NCBI RefSeq assembly: GCF_030867145.1
Contig: NC_134443.1
Coordinates: forward strand, 1,922,001 to 1,986,000
Direction of reading: 5' to 3'
DNA length: 64,000 bases
DNA from: Opisthocomus hoazin
Lineage: Eukaryota > Chordata > Aves > Opisthocomiformes > Opisthocomidae
The translations under genes were made by a program, and so were the position numbers. Positions within the stretch are counted from its first letter, which is position 1; every line of letters begins with the position of its first letter. Shown here piece after piece: positions 45,201 to 57,500 of the stretch. The notes below the pieces were generated by a model that saw only the letters and a program-made list of their open reading frames with translations, did no database searches and was not told the origin of the DNA.

Positions 45201-46688
45201 CAGAATGCAGGCAGCATCGTCTCCCTGCGCTGCTCAGCAGCCGGAGGGATCCAGCCCGGCCTCCAGCACAGGTAGGAGATGCTTGCGGTGACTGCAGCTT
45301 GCTCTCAGGAGGAGAAGCCTTGGGACGGTTGGTGGCTTTCTGTCTTCTGGCCGTGGGCTCTGCTCCGAGTCCTCCTGAACTTGTCTGGAGCTGGGTCTCG
45401 TGGTTTTGTTGCTCTGACACCCAGAGACATGAAGTAAGAAGAAACGTGGGGATGAGCGTGGTGTTTTCTCTGGCCAGGACAGGGTTTCCTCTCTAAAAGT
45501 GCCAGGAAGCGTGTAGGTGGACTGACGATTAAGAGTTCTACCCGTTCTCTCGTTTATTCACCTGCAGCCCGTGCAGGCCGTGCTTGCTGCGGGCAGAGGT
45601 TCCGTGGCAGGGGGGCCTCGGTGCAAAGCCGGGCTTCGATGGGGCTGTTTCTGCAGCAGTAATCGAAGGAGCAGGGAGAAGCAAGCAGGAGGGGTGGCTT
45701 CTCGGTGCTGCAGGTGGGAGCGCTTCCCTGGAGGAGCAGGGGCACCGGTGATAAAACGAGTAAGAACAAAACCAAGTCAGGATCTGACACGGCAGAGCAG
45801 GGTCGTACAGTTTAGCTGGGGGGTTCCTCGCTCTCCTCGGGCTGGCTGTTGCAAGCGGGGCAGGGGGGTCCTGGTGGTGGTGGCTGTTGTCTCCCAAGAA
45901 GCTCTCGTTCAGCTGCGTTAAGGACGATTTTGTCAGCAGTTTTGAAGTCTCTCGGAGAACGGGGCTGGCAGGGTTCGCAGTGGCCCGGAGCCCCGCAGCG
46001 GCGTGGTGGGGATGCCAGGATGGGGCTGGGGGCTGGCAGGGGGGCTGATGCCTCGAGCACCGACCGTCTTGGGTGGGAACGGGGCTTTCTGCGGGAAAGC
46101 TTTCCCTTAGTGCCCCCAGACCAAGGCACAGCAAAGTGCCGCCATCCCAGAGAGGCTCAGGAGGAGCCGCAGAGCAGAGCCCGGGGCTCGGCTCACCCCT
46201 CTCCTCGCCCGGCAGCGATGGGATGCTCTCTCCCCGTTCGGCTCCCAGGAGCATCCTCTCCTCTCCCTCTGCCCCTGGCGCAGCAGCCCCGACATACTGT
46301 CTTTCTTCCTCGCTGCCTCCCCTCCTCCTCCTCCTCCCAGAAGAACCACAAGAGCTCTCAGCATCTCCTTGAGGCCACACGAGCCTGGCGTTGCCCTGCG
46401 CACGTCGAGCAGCCCTTCCTCTCCGCGCCAGGGACACGGTGGATGCAGCGCGGAGAGACGCGGCGCTGAGCCGTGTACCTGCCCGCACGGGAAGCACCTC
46501 GCTGGCCTTCGTGGCTGCCCAGAGCCCCCCGCCTGTCGGGGGTCGTCTGGACGCGTCCCGATTCTCCTCGGACATTGCCACGGAGCGGGCGCGGGCGCAG
46601 CCACGCCAGCGAGCGGTTCCTGCGGAGGAAGGGGGTTAACAGAGCTCGCTGTTGCCTGATGTGTTTGTTTCTGTTCTTCTCAACACAG
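42245..46688. other. GC-rich spacer or 5' intron of SELENBP1
   Basis: No recognisable coding exon. I found no ATGG followed by GT that could be the short first coding exon of the downstream SELENBP1. A possible non-coding exon ends ccagaggcaag at about 44285 before GTGAGA, near a weak catttaag box at about 44236; this is a guess. A 347-codon minus-strand frame (45538-46581) is noted in the findings. Confidence 0.45.
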
Positions 46689-49600
46689 AAACGTGCGGAG
46701 CGTGTGGTCCCGGCTTCGCCTCGCCTCTGGACGCGATGAAAGGCAAGTCTGAGACCCAGGGCGGCAGGGAAGAGCCCAGGGCGGGCAGGGAAGAGCCCCG
46801 CGCTGTCTGCGATCCGGGTGAAGATTAAAACAGTGCTTCCACGAGGGCATTATCAATTAACTGCGCTCTCTGAGGAGGCTCCCAGCAAGCGATGCTTTTG
46901 CTTCTGGCCTGTCCTGAGGCCAGACATGAATTGCATAACGGCGGCTTGGTGTCAGAACAAACCTTTTTAGGTTTCTGATGGCTTGGGATGGGTCATAGCC
47001 TGCAGCAAAGTCACCTGTAGCTTCCTAGTGCAAAGCCAAGTGGGATTTTTAGGTTTCTCAGAGGCAGTTGTGTTGCTGCAGCCCCACACCACCACCACCG
47101 GAGCTAAACCTGGGGAGGGTGAGGGGACTGTCATGATTCCTCCAGGGGCCCTCAGGAGCTTGGCGTTACGCTCTGCTCCTGGCGGCTGGGATCACAGCAT
47201 GACTCCTTGTGTAAAACCGGCCTCACGGGCTGCTGCCTTACATGTCTGGACGCTTTGCCTGAGAATCCTGCTTGCTGCTTTGCCGAAACTGGTGCTCTGA
47301 TGTGGAGAGACTGATGAATGCATCATCTCTGGCTATCCCTCCCTTAATCCTCTTCTCTAGGGCTTAGCGAACGCATCCTTGGCACCTTAGAGAGCTCCGG
47401 AGCTTGCTCAGGGTCTGCAGTTCTTACCGCTGAAACATCTTTGAGGCAAGAGAACAACGCTGACGAGATGAGTCTTTAAAACATCCCCACGTGCTGGCAG
47501 GGCTGGACAGTGGTTTAAATTAACAGCAAATGGCACAAACCCCACTGACTCTGCCGCTCTGGCAAGTTCCCTTGGGAACCGTCTGGCTGCTCCAGCGGTG
47601 CTGCGTGGCTCTGGCACCCAGAAGCCGCGCAGACGTCGGGCGGCTCGGGCTCTGGGCAGGTGCTGAGGAGCTCCTCAGCGTCCTCTGGACACCTCAGGTC
47701 TGTGAGGATGGGAGTTCTGCGGCTGTGTCCCACACCCCGACTTCTGGTACCGCTGCAGGGGTGGGATCCCTCAGCGATCGGCAGCTGCCCTCGAACCCGA
47801 GACTGACGCAGGCACCGCTGCACAAAGCTTTCTAGAGGCAGCGTGTTGCGAAGCCAGTCATCACCTGCTTTGGATCCGATCCACGGGTCCCAGATCACCG
47901 CTCTGTCTCTGCCACCGCGCTCTCTTCCTCAGCATTTCCTAAACCAGTTCCTCCCCGCTAGCCCTCGCTGCGGCGGTCCGTTATCCCGACACAACCGAGA
48001 GCGAGAACCACCTCCGCCGTGACCAGGAGACTCCGTGGGGTCTGAATTCCCTTGCCTGGGGGCTGGGCAGTGCTCGGGTCCCGGAGCAAAGCCATTTCCC
48101 AGCAAAGCCTGGGAGCACCGGAGCAGCAGCTGGAGGACGCCCCTGGGGCAGGGCCCTTCTCCCTGTGCCAGCGGGATGCCCTGCAGGCAGGGAGCTCTTG
48201 CTCCACTGCCTCACCGCAGATTTTCGCTGCTCGGTGGGGCTGTGGGACTGCGCAGGGGCTTAGGGCACTTTCTGCCTTTGACTTCAGCCTGGCAAGCACT
48301 GCTCGTGGGGTTTTAAGGCTTATTCTGTGCCGATGTGATGGAAATGAGACACGATGTGGTTTGATTCACGTGACTGATAGGCTTGGGGAAGGGCTGGTGT
48401 GTCCTCGCAGGCACGGGGTGATCCCAAAGCTGTGGGCCTCCTTCGGGACTCTGAGGTCCAGAGATCCCTTCCCAGGGCAAGGGATCTGAATCAGCCCGAG
48501 CCCCCGCAAAGCAGTCCCCTCCGAGCAGAGCCCAGCCTCGTGCCGCTGGCACGGCAGAGAGGTGCAGATCCAACTGCCCCATGCGTATGGGGGAACAGGC
48601 CGGCTGCCCGGGCGGGAGATCTAGGCTGACCAGAGAGTCCTGCCAGGGTTTTATTCTGTCAAAGACGGTTTTTGATGATGCTCAGGCAACGTTTCTCTCT
48701 TCAAAGGTCCCCGGGAGGAGATTGTGTACGTGCCCTGCATCTACAGGAACACTGGGAGGCAGAAACCCGACTTTCTGGCCACTGTGGATGTCAACCCCAA
48801 ATCTCTGCACTATTGCCAGGTACCAAACGCTTTGTCTCGGTACTGAACTGGCCTGGGAAGCAGCTCAGTGCTTGTCCTTCGTGCTCCCCAAAGCTGCTGG
48901 CTCCGTACCGGAGGCTGACGCCCCTCCCGTTCTCCCCAAGGCTCTGAGCCTTCCTGTGCTTACGAAGTCATCTCAAATTCCCTCCGCGCCCCATCCTTGG
49001 GATCCCCTGTGCCCCATCGCTCCGCTCTGCCATGCTGGAGGCACCCTGAGCCTGCGCTGGGCTCCGCAGCGCGCTGAGCCCCGCGGGCTGTCGTCCTGCG
49101 CTTGGCAGAGCGCGAGCAGGGCTGGGACGTTGCAGGTGATCCACCGCCTGCCCATGCCCAACGTGGGCGACGAGCTGCACCACTCGGGCTGGAACGCCTG
49201 CAGCAGCTGCTTCGGGGACGCCACCAAGAAGCGGAACCGCCTGATCCTCCCCAGCTTGATCTCCTCCCGCATCTACGTGGTGGACGTGGGAACCGACCCG
49301 CGAGCTCCCAGGCTTTTCAAGGTACCTTGGAGGTGGTGCCGATACGTGCTGAAGGCTCAAGGTGTGGGATGGTGGCTTCTGGCTGCGGGAACGGCTTGGC
49401 CAAGAGGCGTTGGGGTACTTCTGAGAGCTCAGTGGGAGCCCGGTGTCTGGACGACAGCACGGGAAGGCTGTGGGAGGTGGTGGTTCCACAGCTGCCCAGC
49501 CGTGCCACGGGGTAACACCGGGCTTGTGAACCCGCGTTCTGCGCAGCAGCGAACACCCGGCTCGCCCGGCACAGAGGAGGTGACGGTGCCGGTGAACTCC

Positions 49601-52514
49601 CCGCAGGTTGTCGACCCAGAGGACATCTTCTGGAAGTGTGGCCTGGGCTACCCCCACACCTCCCACTGCCTGGGCAGCGGTGAAATCATGATCAGCACCC
49701 TGGGAGACCCGGCCGGCAGCGGGAAAGGTACCCCAGCCCCCCCCGGTCTGCCAGGGACAGGGTACTGGGATGGGAGGAACAGTTCCCACATCCAGAGCTG
49801 TCCTGGAGGCTTCGTCCAGGTCTTGCAGCCCGTTCAGCAGCCCGGTCCGCAACGGGCTCCTCTGTCTGACACTGCTTGTTTTACAAGACGTAAACTGTTA
49901 ACCTGGAGGATTTTCTCACTACTGTTGTGGGTTTGATTTTGCATCAGGTGGCTTTATTCTGCTGGACGGAGAGACCTTCGAGATCAAGGGGAACTGGGAG
50001 AAAGGGGACAAGATCCCCCCAATGGGTTATGACTTCTGGTACCAGCCACGCCATAACGTCCTGATCAGCACTGAGTGGGGAATCCCAAAATGCCTGGGAT
50101 ATGGGTTTGACCCAAATGATCTGAAGAAAGGTGAGACAACTCTCGTTTCTATGCTCCGGGTGAGAGATGCTGAGCAGGACTGCGAGAGGGCCGGATTTCA
50201 GCCCTCTGCTGTTGCCACTGGGAGCTGGCAGCCGGACGGACGTAACGTTGTCCAGGACAGCTTGCTGGCAAAGCGAATTTCACGCCAATTCCTAGAGATC
50301 CCATGGATTTAAAAAGGACAAGCCCAGCCCATTTACCATGAACCCACTTTAGATGCAAGCACCAGAAGTTCAGCCCAAGGCAGTCCATGGCTGCTGCTGC
50401 TGAGCTGTACGTGGGGCTGGGTTTTGGCCGTGGGGATGCAGGATGAAGCCTCCCCCCGTAGGGTTACGCTGCCCTTCCCAGCCCTGTCCCAGGGAGACGG
50501 TCCCTGCTGGGTGCTGGGCACCGTCCCGTGGCTTTTGCCGAGGTCCCAGGCAACCGGCGTGTGCTGGTGCGGAGACGCGGGGTTGTCCCTGCGGGGAGCT
50601 ACCGGGGCTGCGGCCTCACCTGAACCCGTAGCGCATCTGCTTGAGACCCTGCCCCGCGCCGCAGCCCCTCCGATTCCCCCTCCCAGGGCGCTACGGACGC
50701 CGCCTCAACGTCTGGGACTGGACCACTCGCACCTACGTCCAGGCCATCGACGTGGGCGAGGACGCGGCGCCCCTGGAGATCCGCTTCCTCCACAACCCGG
50801 CCGCCGCCGAGGGCTTCGTGGGCTGCACCATCAGCAGCGCCATCCACCGCTTCTACAAGACGGAGGTACGTGCTCCGCGGGGCCGGGGGGAGCGGGGTGC
50901 TGCCCCTCGGCTGGCCGAGCCGCACCGCTCCGTGCAGCGTCCTGCTCCCCGATCCCCCGCCGTGCCCCCTGCCGCCGCACCCACCCGCCGCCCCGCGCCG
51001 TGCAGCCGCCTCTCTGCACCCAGAACGTGGGCTGGCCTGGGGCAGCCTCGCCAGAGGACCTGTCCTGACTGGCAGCAGCTCGGGCTGAAGTTGTTCAATT
51101 TAAAGGAGATTTATTTACACCTCCGTTGTGGATTTACAACAGCTCAGTTCTTCTCGGTGTCTGTTGTTGTGCGTGACGACGAACCGGGTGAGGAGAGAGA
51201 ACATCTTTCACCAAACCAGCTAATCTAGCTGGAAAGTTAGACAAGTTTTTGGCCCCCCCAGCCCTCCCCCCCGGCCCAGAGCCCGTCTCCCCCCTGGCTG
51301 CACAGAGCCCGAGGCGCCCGGCCAAGCAGCTGAGCCGCAGCCGGAGACAAGAGGTGGTGGACGTGCGGACGCAGCATCCGCGTCGGGCCTTGTCCTGCCC
51401 GTGCCCCACGCGCTGAGCCCCCCGGGGCCGTGCTCTGTCCCGCACCTCTGCAGCGAGGAGACTGGGCGGCCGAGAAGGTGATCCAGGTCCCCAGCAAGAA
51501 GGTGGAGGGGTGGCTGCTCCCGGAGATGCCAGGTCAGTGCGTCCCCGGGCCGGGTGCCGAGGTGCTCCCCGGCTTCCCCGGGCGCTGCCGGTGCCGCCGC
51601 CGCGTGTGCAGCTCTGTCGTACCCTCCCCAAGGCTTCATCACCGACATCCTCATCTCGCTGGACGACAGGTTCCTGTACTTCAGCAACTGGCTGCACGGA
51701 GACGTCCGCCAGTACGACATCTCCGACACCCGCAGGCCCAAGCTGGTGGGGCAGGTGAGGCGGCCGCCGGCTCCCGGGCGCACCCCGACGCCTTTCCCCA
51801 TCTCCGGGGGACGGCCGGGGTCGGCCCCCTCCTCGCTGTCCCGGCCACCCAGAGCTCTGGTCTCTGCAGGTCTTTGTGGGCGGCAGCGTCACCAAGGGAG
51901 GGCCCGTGACCGTGCGCGGGGACGAGGAGCTGCAGAGCCAGCCGGACCCGTTCTTCATCAAGGTGAGCTCGGCCGTCTCCCCGCAGCCCCAGCCCAGGCG
52001 GCGGTGGCAAGGCCGGGAGCGGGTCCTCGCGCCTCTGCCCCGCCGCGTCCCCCGGGACGGACACAGCGTCCCGCTCCGCCGGCCCAGCACCCTCCCGCTC
52101 CTCCTCCCACCCCCAGGGGAAGAGGGTGCCAGGGGGGCCCCAGATGATCCAGCTCAGCTTGGACGGGAGGAGGCTCTACGTCACCACGTCGCTCTACAGC
52201 GCCTGGGACCGGCAGTTCTACCCCGACCTCGTCAGGTAAGGGGACTAACGAGGACGGTTGTGCGAGCTGGGCCGGCGCGGACCCCGCAGCTCGGTGGGCG
52301 CGGGGGCAGGTCCCGCCGGCTCCCCCAGCCCCCGCCCTCGCCCCCGCGCAGGGACGGCTCCGTCATGCTGCAGCTGGACGTGGACGCGGAGCGCGGTGGC
52401 CTGACGGCCAACGAGAGCTTCCTGGTGGACTTCGGGAGGGAGCCGGGCGGGCCCTGCCTGGCGCACGAGGTCCGCTACCCCGGCGGGGACTGCACCTCTG
52501 ACATCTGGCTGTAG
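46689..52514 (+). CDS. SELENBP1: Selenium-binding protein 1 / methanethiol oxidase
   Basis: Cytosolic copper-dependent enzyme that oxidises methanethiol to formaldehyde, H2S and H2O2; also binds selenium. Eleven coding exons read cleanly: 46689-46742, 48707-48819, 49136-49321, 49607-49727, 49948-50130, 50687-50865, 51454-51532, 51633-51754, 51870-51962, 52117-52235, 52352-52514 (TAG). Phases join without error; with a 4-base ATGG first exon they give 471 residues (human 472). Family motifs in order: [23 protein letters not shown] (Cys 56, the Se-binding Cys 57 of human), [68 protein letters not shown]. Intron 2 has a GC donor (GCAAGT). The first coding exon is not found nearby: it may be shared with the upstream copy (38959) or translation may start at the in-frame ATG at 46736 (MKGPREE). 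Poly(A) AATAAA at 52624. Confidence 0.95.
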
Positions 52515-52623
52515 CCCCCCCCGCTGCCCCACAGCCCCCCGCGCCCAGGACCCCGGCGCGTGAGGGCTGCGGGGTTCAGAGCCCGGCAAACCACCGCAGA
52601 CCCCAGCACCCCGCGCTTGTGCA

Positions 52624-52629
52624 AATAAA
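52624..52629 (+). promoter_or_regulatory. SELENBP1: Poly(A) signal AATAAA of SELENBP1
   Basis: AATAAA 110 bp after the stop codon. A CR1 fragment begins only about 55 bp beyond it. Confidence 0.85.
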
Positions 52630-52682
52630 GCTGAGAGGCTGCCGCCCTCCTCCTCTTCCTCCTCCTCTGCCGCTCTCCCCCC

Positions 52683-53010
52683 CAGAATCCCAGAATCCCA
52701 GCATGGTGGAGTTGGCAGGGCCCTCTGTGGGTCCCCCAGCCCAAGCAGGGTCACCCAGAGCAGGGGGCACAGCACCGCGGCCAGGGGGGCTGGAATATCT
52801 CCAGAGAAGGAGACTCCACAGCCTCCCTGGGCAGCCTGGGCCAGGGCTCCGGCACCCTCAGAGGGAAGAAGTTCTTCCTCGGGTTCAGCTGGAGCTTCCT
52901 CTGCTCCAGTTTGTGCCCGTTGCCCCTTGTCCTGTCACTGGGCACCACTGGACAGAGCCTGGCCCCGGCCTCCTGACCCCCCCACAGATATTGATCGCCA
53001 TTTCTAGGGC
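52683..53010 (-). mobile_element. CR1 LINE 3' fragment (antisense)
   Basis: Nearly identical in sequence to the antisense CR1 at 26.4 kb (gttggcagggccctctgtgg, gaatatctccagagaaggag, ggaagaagttcttcctcggg). It separates the SELENBP1 3' end from the RFX5 promoter region. Confidence 0.92.
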
Positions 53011-53084
53011 CGCGCGCCGCCGCGTGCCGCCGGGACCCCCGTGCCGCCCGCCACAGCCCCCAGGGCTTGGGGACACCGGCCCGG

Positions 53085-53320
53085 CTCACGCTGCCTGCAC
53101 GCGCACGCCACACGCGCGCAGCAGGCGCACCCCGCGCACCCGCACGTCGCACACCTGCACACGCACGCCACGCACACCGCACGCGCCAAGCACGCACACA
53201 CGGTGCACACGCATGTGGCGCGCGCACACATGCCACGCGCACACGTGCACGCGCCTGCCACGCGCACGCACGCCACGCCCACACCAAGTGCACACGCCCC
53301 CTTGCCCACGCGCCGTGCAC
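53085..53320. repeat. CA/CG-rich alternating purine-pyrimidine tract
   Basis: Imperfect cacgcgcacgccacacgcg repeats, mostly alternating pyrimidine and purine. Such sequence can form Z-DNA. It lies just upstream of the RFX5 CpG-rich promoter. Confidence 0.75.
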
Positions 53321-53389
53321 GCCCGCCCCCAGTGACGGCACCGTGCTTTCACTGCGCGCGCAGGCTCGGGGTAGGCTCGCGCTTCCTCC

Positions 53390-53703
53390 TCCGGCCCCAC
53401 CAATCAGAAGCCCGTTACTAGGCAGACTTCAGCTCACGCGCGGCCACTGAAGAGCCCGACCCCACTTGTATCCGGGTAGGAAAGCCGAGGCAGCCAATCG
53501 CACCAAGGGAGCGCACAGTATCCGGGCGGACCGGCGGCGCCGCAGCCAATCAGAAAAAAGAACGCGTCCGGCGGGGCCCGCGGGCGCGTCGCGGTGGGGC
53601 GCAGCGCTTTCGGTTCCTGTTGCGCGCGGGGCGGCGGCACGTGGCGGGCACCGGACGGGACCGGGCGGGACCGGCCTGAGGCGCGGCGCGCGCCGGCCCG
53701 CAG
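53390..53703 (+). promoter_or_regulatory. RFX5: RFX5 CpG-rich promoter with CCAAT boxes and exon 1
   Basis: No TATA box. Three forward CCAAT motifs (ccaatcagaa near 53399, gccaatcgca near 53493, gccaatcaga near 53544) precede a very GC-rich leader. A non-coding exon 1 ends gcccgcag at 53703 before donor GTGGGT. CCAAT boxes in a CpG island are typical of housekeeping promoters bound by NF-Y. Confidence 0.65.
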
Positions 53704-53859
53704 GTGGGTGCGGGGGGAGGGGGGGGGCGGCCCTGTGCTCCCCGGCCGGGACGCGGCTGTCCCCGGCCCCTCCCCGGCAGCGGGCACCGGCGGGGCCGCG
53801 CCGTCACCGAGCTCCTGGCCTTCTGCCCCCCGCCGCCCCGCCCCGCCCGTGGCCCGGGC

Positions 53860-54140
53860 CCTGGGGCCCTCTGCCCTCCTGGTGTCCCTGTCCCCGTGGC
53901 CCCAGGGCCCTCTGTCCTGCCGGTGTCCCTGTCCCCACGGCCCTGGGGACCTGCCCTGCCCGTGTCCCTGGGGGCCTGCCCCACCGGTGTCCGTGTCCCC
54001 TTGGCCTTGGGGACCTCTGTCCTGCCGGTGTCCCTGGCCCTGGGGACCTCTGCTCTCCTGGTGTCCCTGTCCCCATGGCCCTGGGGACCTGCCCCGCTGG
54101 TGTCCCTGTCCCCATGCCCCCAGGGCCTTGCCCCCTGGAC
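53860..54140 (+). repeat. GC-rich minisatellite in RFX5 intron 1
   Basis: About seven imperfect units of roughly 35-45 bp with ccctggggacct and ggtgtccctgtccccatgg. Its open frames in several phases on both strands are repeat artefacts. Confidence 0.8.
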
Positions 54141-54505
54141 CCACGGGACTGTCGTGGTCCCCTCAGCATCCCCAGCCCGCGGGGACCCGCCCTCCTGGTC
54201 CCCTCCTGGGCGCGCTGGGCCGGGAGTGGGGCGCCGGGAGCCGGTCGCAGTCCCTGCTGCGGGGGGGCCCGTCCTGGGCTCGGCTCCGTGGCCGCGGGCG
54301 GCTGGCGGGCGGCCGGTGGAGCTCAGCCCGCAGAGCCGGGCTCGGCTGCGGGCCAGGACGGACGGGGGCTGCGGGCAGCGAGTGCGGGGCTGCGCCCGGC
54401 CCCCTGCTCTGCCCTGCCCGGAGGGCTTTGCAACTCTGAAGGGTTTTACTTCCCCTTTTCTTAGTTGGATTTTTGGTTTCCACCTCCCACCAGGAAGCAC
54501 ATGTC

Positions 54506-57500
54506 ATGGCTGACGACGAGCTGAGTGCCCGGGCTGCCAAGAAGGGAAGTTTGTCGCCCAGCAGCTCCCGGGGCAGCACGGCCGAGTCGAGCACGCTGCT
54601 GCAGGAGCTGAGGAGCACCATCTCGTAAGGGCCGCGCGCGCTTTGCCCCGGGCAGCTCTTCCAGTTAATCTCAGCGTTACCAAATGTGGGTTAATTTAAG
54701 AAGGTTGATTAACTTGCAGCCCCGGGGACCGGAGGGAGAAGCGTCGCGGTGCCTCGCAGTGTGCCCTGCTCGGTCCCGTGCTCGGCGCTGGACGCGGCGC
54801 ACAGCCCGTCTTGGGTGCAAAATCAGCTCAGAGCTCCGCAGTAGCGCAGATTTGTCTGCCGCGACCCCGTGGGCTGTGGTTTTTACGCCTGCTCTGCTCT
54901 GGAGCGGGGCTGTGGGTGCACAGGGAGACCCGGAGCACAGGGAGAAGGGGCTGCACGAGCCCATGGGTGCAGGCAGCCTACGGCGCTCAGCGTCCTCGTC
55001 TTGGCGTCGCTGCTCACGCCGGGGTGTGTGTGCGGGGCCTGGAAGGGTGCGGGGATGGTGCTGTCCCCGGGCAGCGGCTGCGGCAGAGCCGGGCGGGTTG
55101 AGGGGGGCCCTGGGTGCTGCATCGTCGTCCCGCTCTGTGCTAACACCTTCTCTCTCTGTCCCGCGCAGCAAATCCGTGCAGAACAAAGTCGACTCCATCC
55201 TGGTGAGTGCCTGCATGTCGCGCTGGGGGTGCCGGAGCGGCGCGTCTCCACCCCTCCGACGGGCTCCCGCCCCTCTCCTGTGAACCGAGCCCTGGGTTTG
55301 CCGGGTTCCGTTTCCTGACGGGTCAGGACCTGGCTGCGGGGATGACCCCGAGAAGCCCCCGATCACCCCACACCGGCTCCCCAGCCCCGTGTGGGACAGC
55401 CCCTTGCAGCCCGTCGCAGGGCAGCTCCCGTGATGTCGCTGACCCCGTTCCCTCGCGTGCAGGCGGTGTTGGTGCTGACAGAGCTGCTCTGGTCTCAGTG
55501 CCCCGTCCGCCGCTGCCGTTAAGGGGGTGACGAGAGCGCTGCCTGCATCACCTGGTCCTTGGTTTGGATCCTGAACCTTTCTTTGTCTCTGGTCGGTTCT
55601 TCCCCTCGCCGTGGACCCTTTGACCGCAGCAAGATGTCCAGAAGTTCTCGGACAACGACAAGCTCTACCTCTACCTCCAGCTGCCATCGGGGCCAAGCCT
55701 GGGGGAGAAGAGGTGGGTGCCAGGGCGTTCCAAGGCCACGTCCGGGAGAGCGGGGCTGTCAGGGTGGTGGGGGGGGACATTGCTGCGGCTCTGCCTTCTC
55801 CTGCCCTGCTTGTGCCCCTTCTCTGCTAATTAAATGTTTGTCTCGGGCTCCCGCGGGAGCAGCGGTAGCCTGGACCTGAGCTCGCTGAGCACGGCCGAGT
55901 ACATGCACGCGTGCAACTGGATCCGGAACCACCTGGAAGAGCACACGGACACCTGCCTGCCCAAGCAAGATGTCTACGATGCCTACAGGTGAGCGCAGGG
56001 GCTGGCCGGGCGTGAGGAGCCCCGCTGCCCGCGGCCGGGCTTTCCAGCAAAGCCGGGCGGGGAGGTCGGTTCGGAGGGCAGCGAGCACCTGGGATCGTCT
56101 GGGAATGGCCCGGCCCAGCTGGGGCTTCCCGAAACGAGCCACGTCGGCGGGGAGACGCGGGCGCATCCGCAGGGCAGCGGGAAGGGCTCAACGGCTCTAA
56201 CCCGTGGCTCTCCCGGCAGGCGATACTGCGATAACCTCTGCTGTCGCCCCCTGAGCGCCGCCAATTTCGGCAAGATCATCCGGGAGATCTTCCCAAACAT
56301 CAAAGCCCGACGGCTGGGAGGCCGAGGACAGTCGCGATATCCTTCCGCGCGCCCGGGGAGCGGCTCGGGCTGCTGGCAGCAGCTGCTGCTGCTTGTTTTT
56401 CCCGTTCACAAGCCCGTGCACAAGGTGGCGTTTTGTAGCCTCCGAGAGGGTCCGGTTCCTGGTTTTTTGGCTCGGTTGTCTGAGAGGGGCTGGCGGTGCT
56501 GTACGCTCGGGGCAGGCTGGGCTGGGGGGAGCTCGATGTGGGCAGGGGACACCGAGCAGGGGACAGCCCAGCTCAGCGTGGGGCCGGCTGCCGTCGCACC
56601 TCCAGGACGAGCCCAGCACGAGCCCCCCAGCCGCCCCCCTTCCAGCTGTAACCCGTCGCAGCCGCGTTCGCGTGCCGGCGAAACGCCTTAACCCTGCCAA
56701 ACGTACTGCTACAGCGGGATCCGGAGGAAGACGGTGGTCAGCCTGCCGCCCCTGCCCAGCCTGGACCTCAAAGTGGTGGAGACCGTAAGTCCTCAGCTGC
56801 CTCCGTGGCTGGGGTTTCGCCGCCGTCGTGGCGGGGGAACGAACCTCCTCGCTCATTAGCTGTAACGAAGGCGGGGGGTGGAGGGGTGCCCTCTCTGGGA
56901 GCAGGTTCTGCTCTGTCCCGAGGGTGGGTGAGCACCTACGTGCCCAGGGCGTGCTGTCCCACGCTGGGGGGCTCACAGCCTGTCCCCCCGGCAGCAGTCG
57001 GAGCTGACGGACCTGGTGCAGTCCTACGACAGCGAGGTGATGGAGGCGGCCTGCGCCCTGACCTGCGACTGGGCCGAGAAGATCCTCAAACGCTCCTTCA
57101 ACAACATCGTGGAGGTGGCCCAGTTCCTCATCCAGCAGCACATCATCAGCTCCCGCTCGGCCCGCGCCGACCTCGTCATGGCCATGGTGGTCTCAGGTGG
57201 GTGGGGGGCAGCCCCGTCGGGGTCCCCTGGGACGTGGCGTCCCCCTCGGGGGACTCCCCCCACCCCCTCATCGCCATCCACGCGCCCGCAGAGAGCGTGG
57301 ACAAGACCCACTGCGAGGGCCGGGCCCCGCCAGCCGCGAAGAAGAACGGCCTGGACGCCTCGGAGAGCGGCGACCGGAGCCAGGGGCAGGTGGGACCCTG
57401 CCGCCTCCCGGGTGGGGGGCCGGGACCCCTGGGTGCCCCCCGGCCCCGCATCCCCCCTGCCGACACCTCTCTCCGCCCACAGCCGAAGAAGGAGAGCGGC

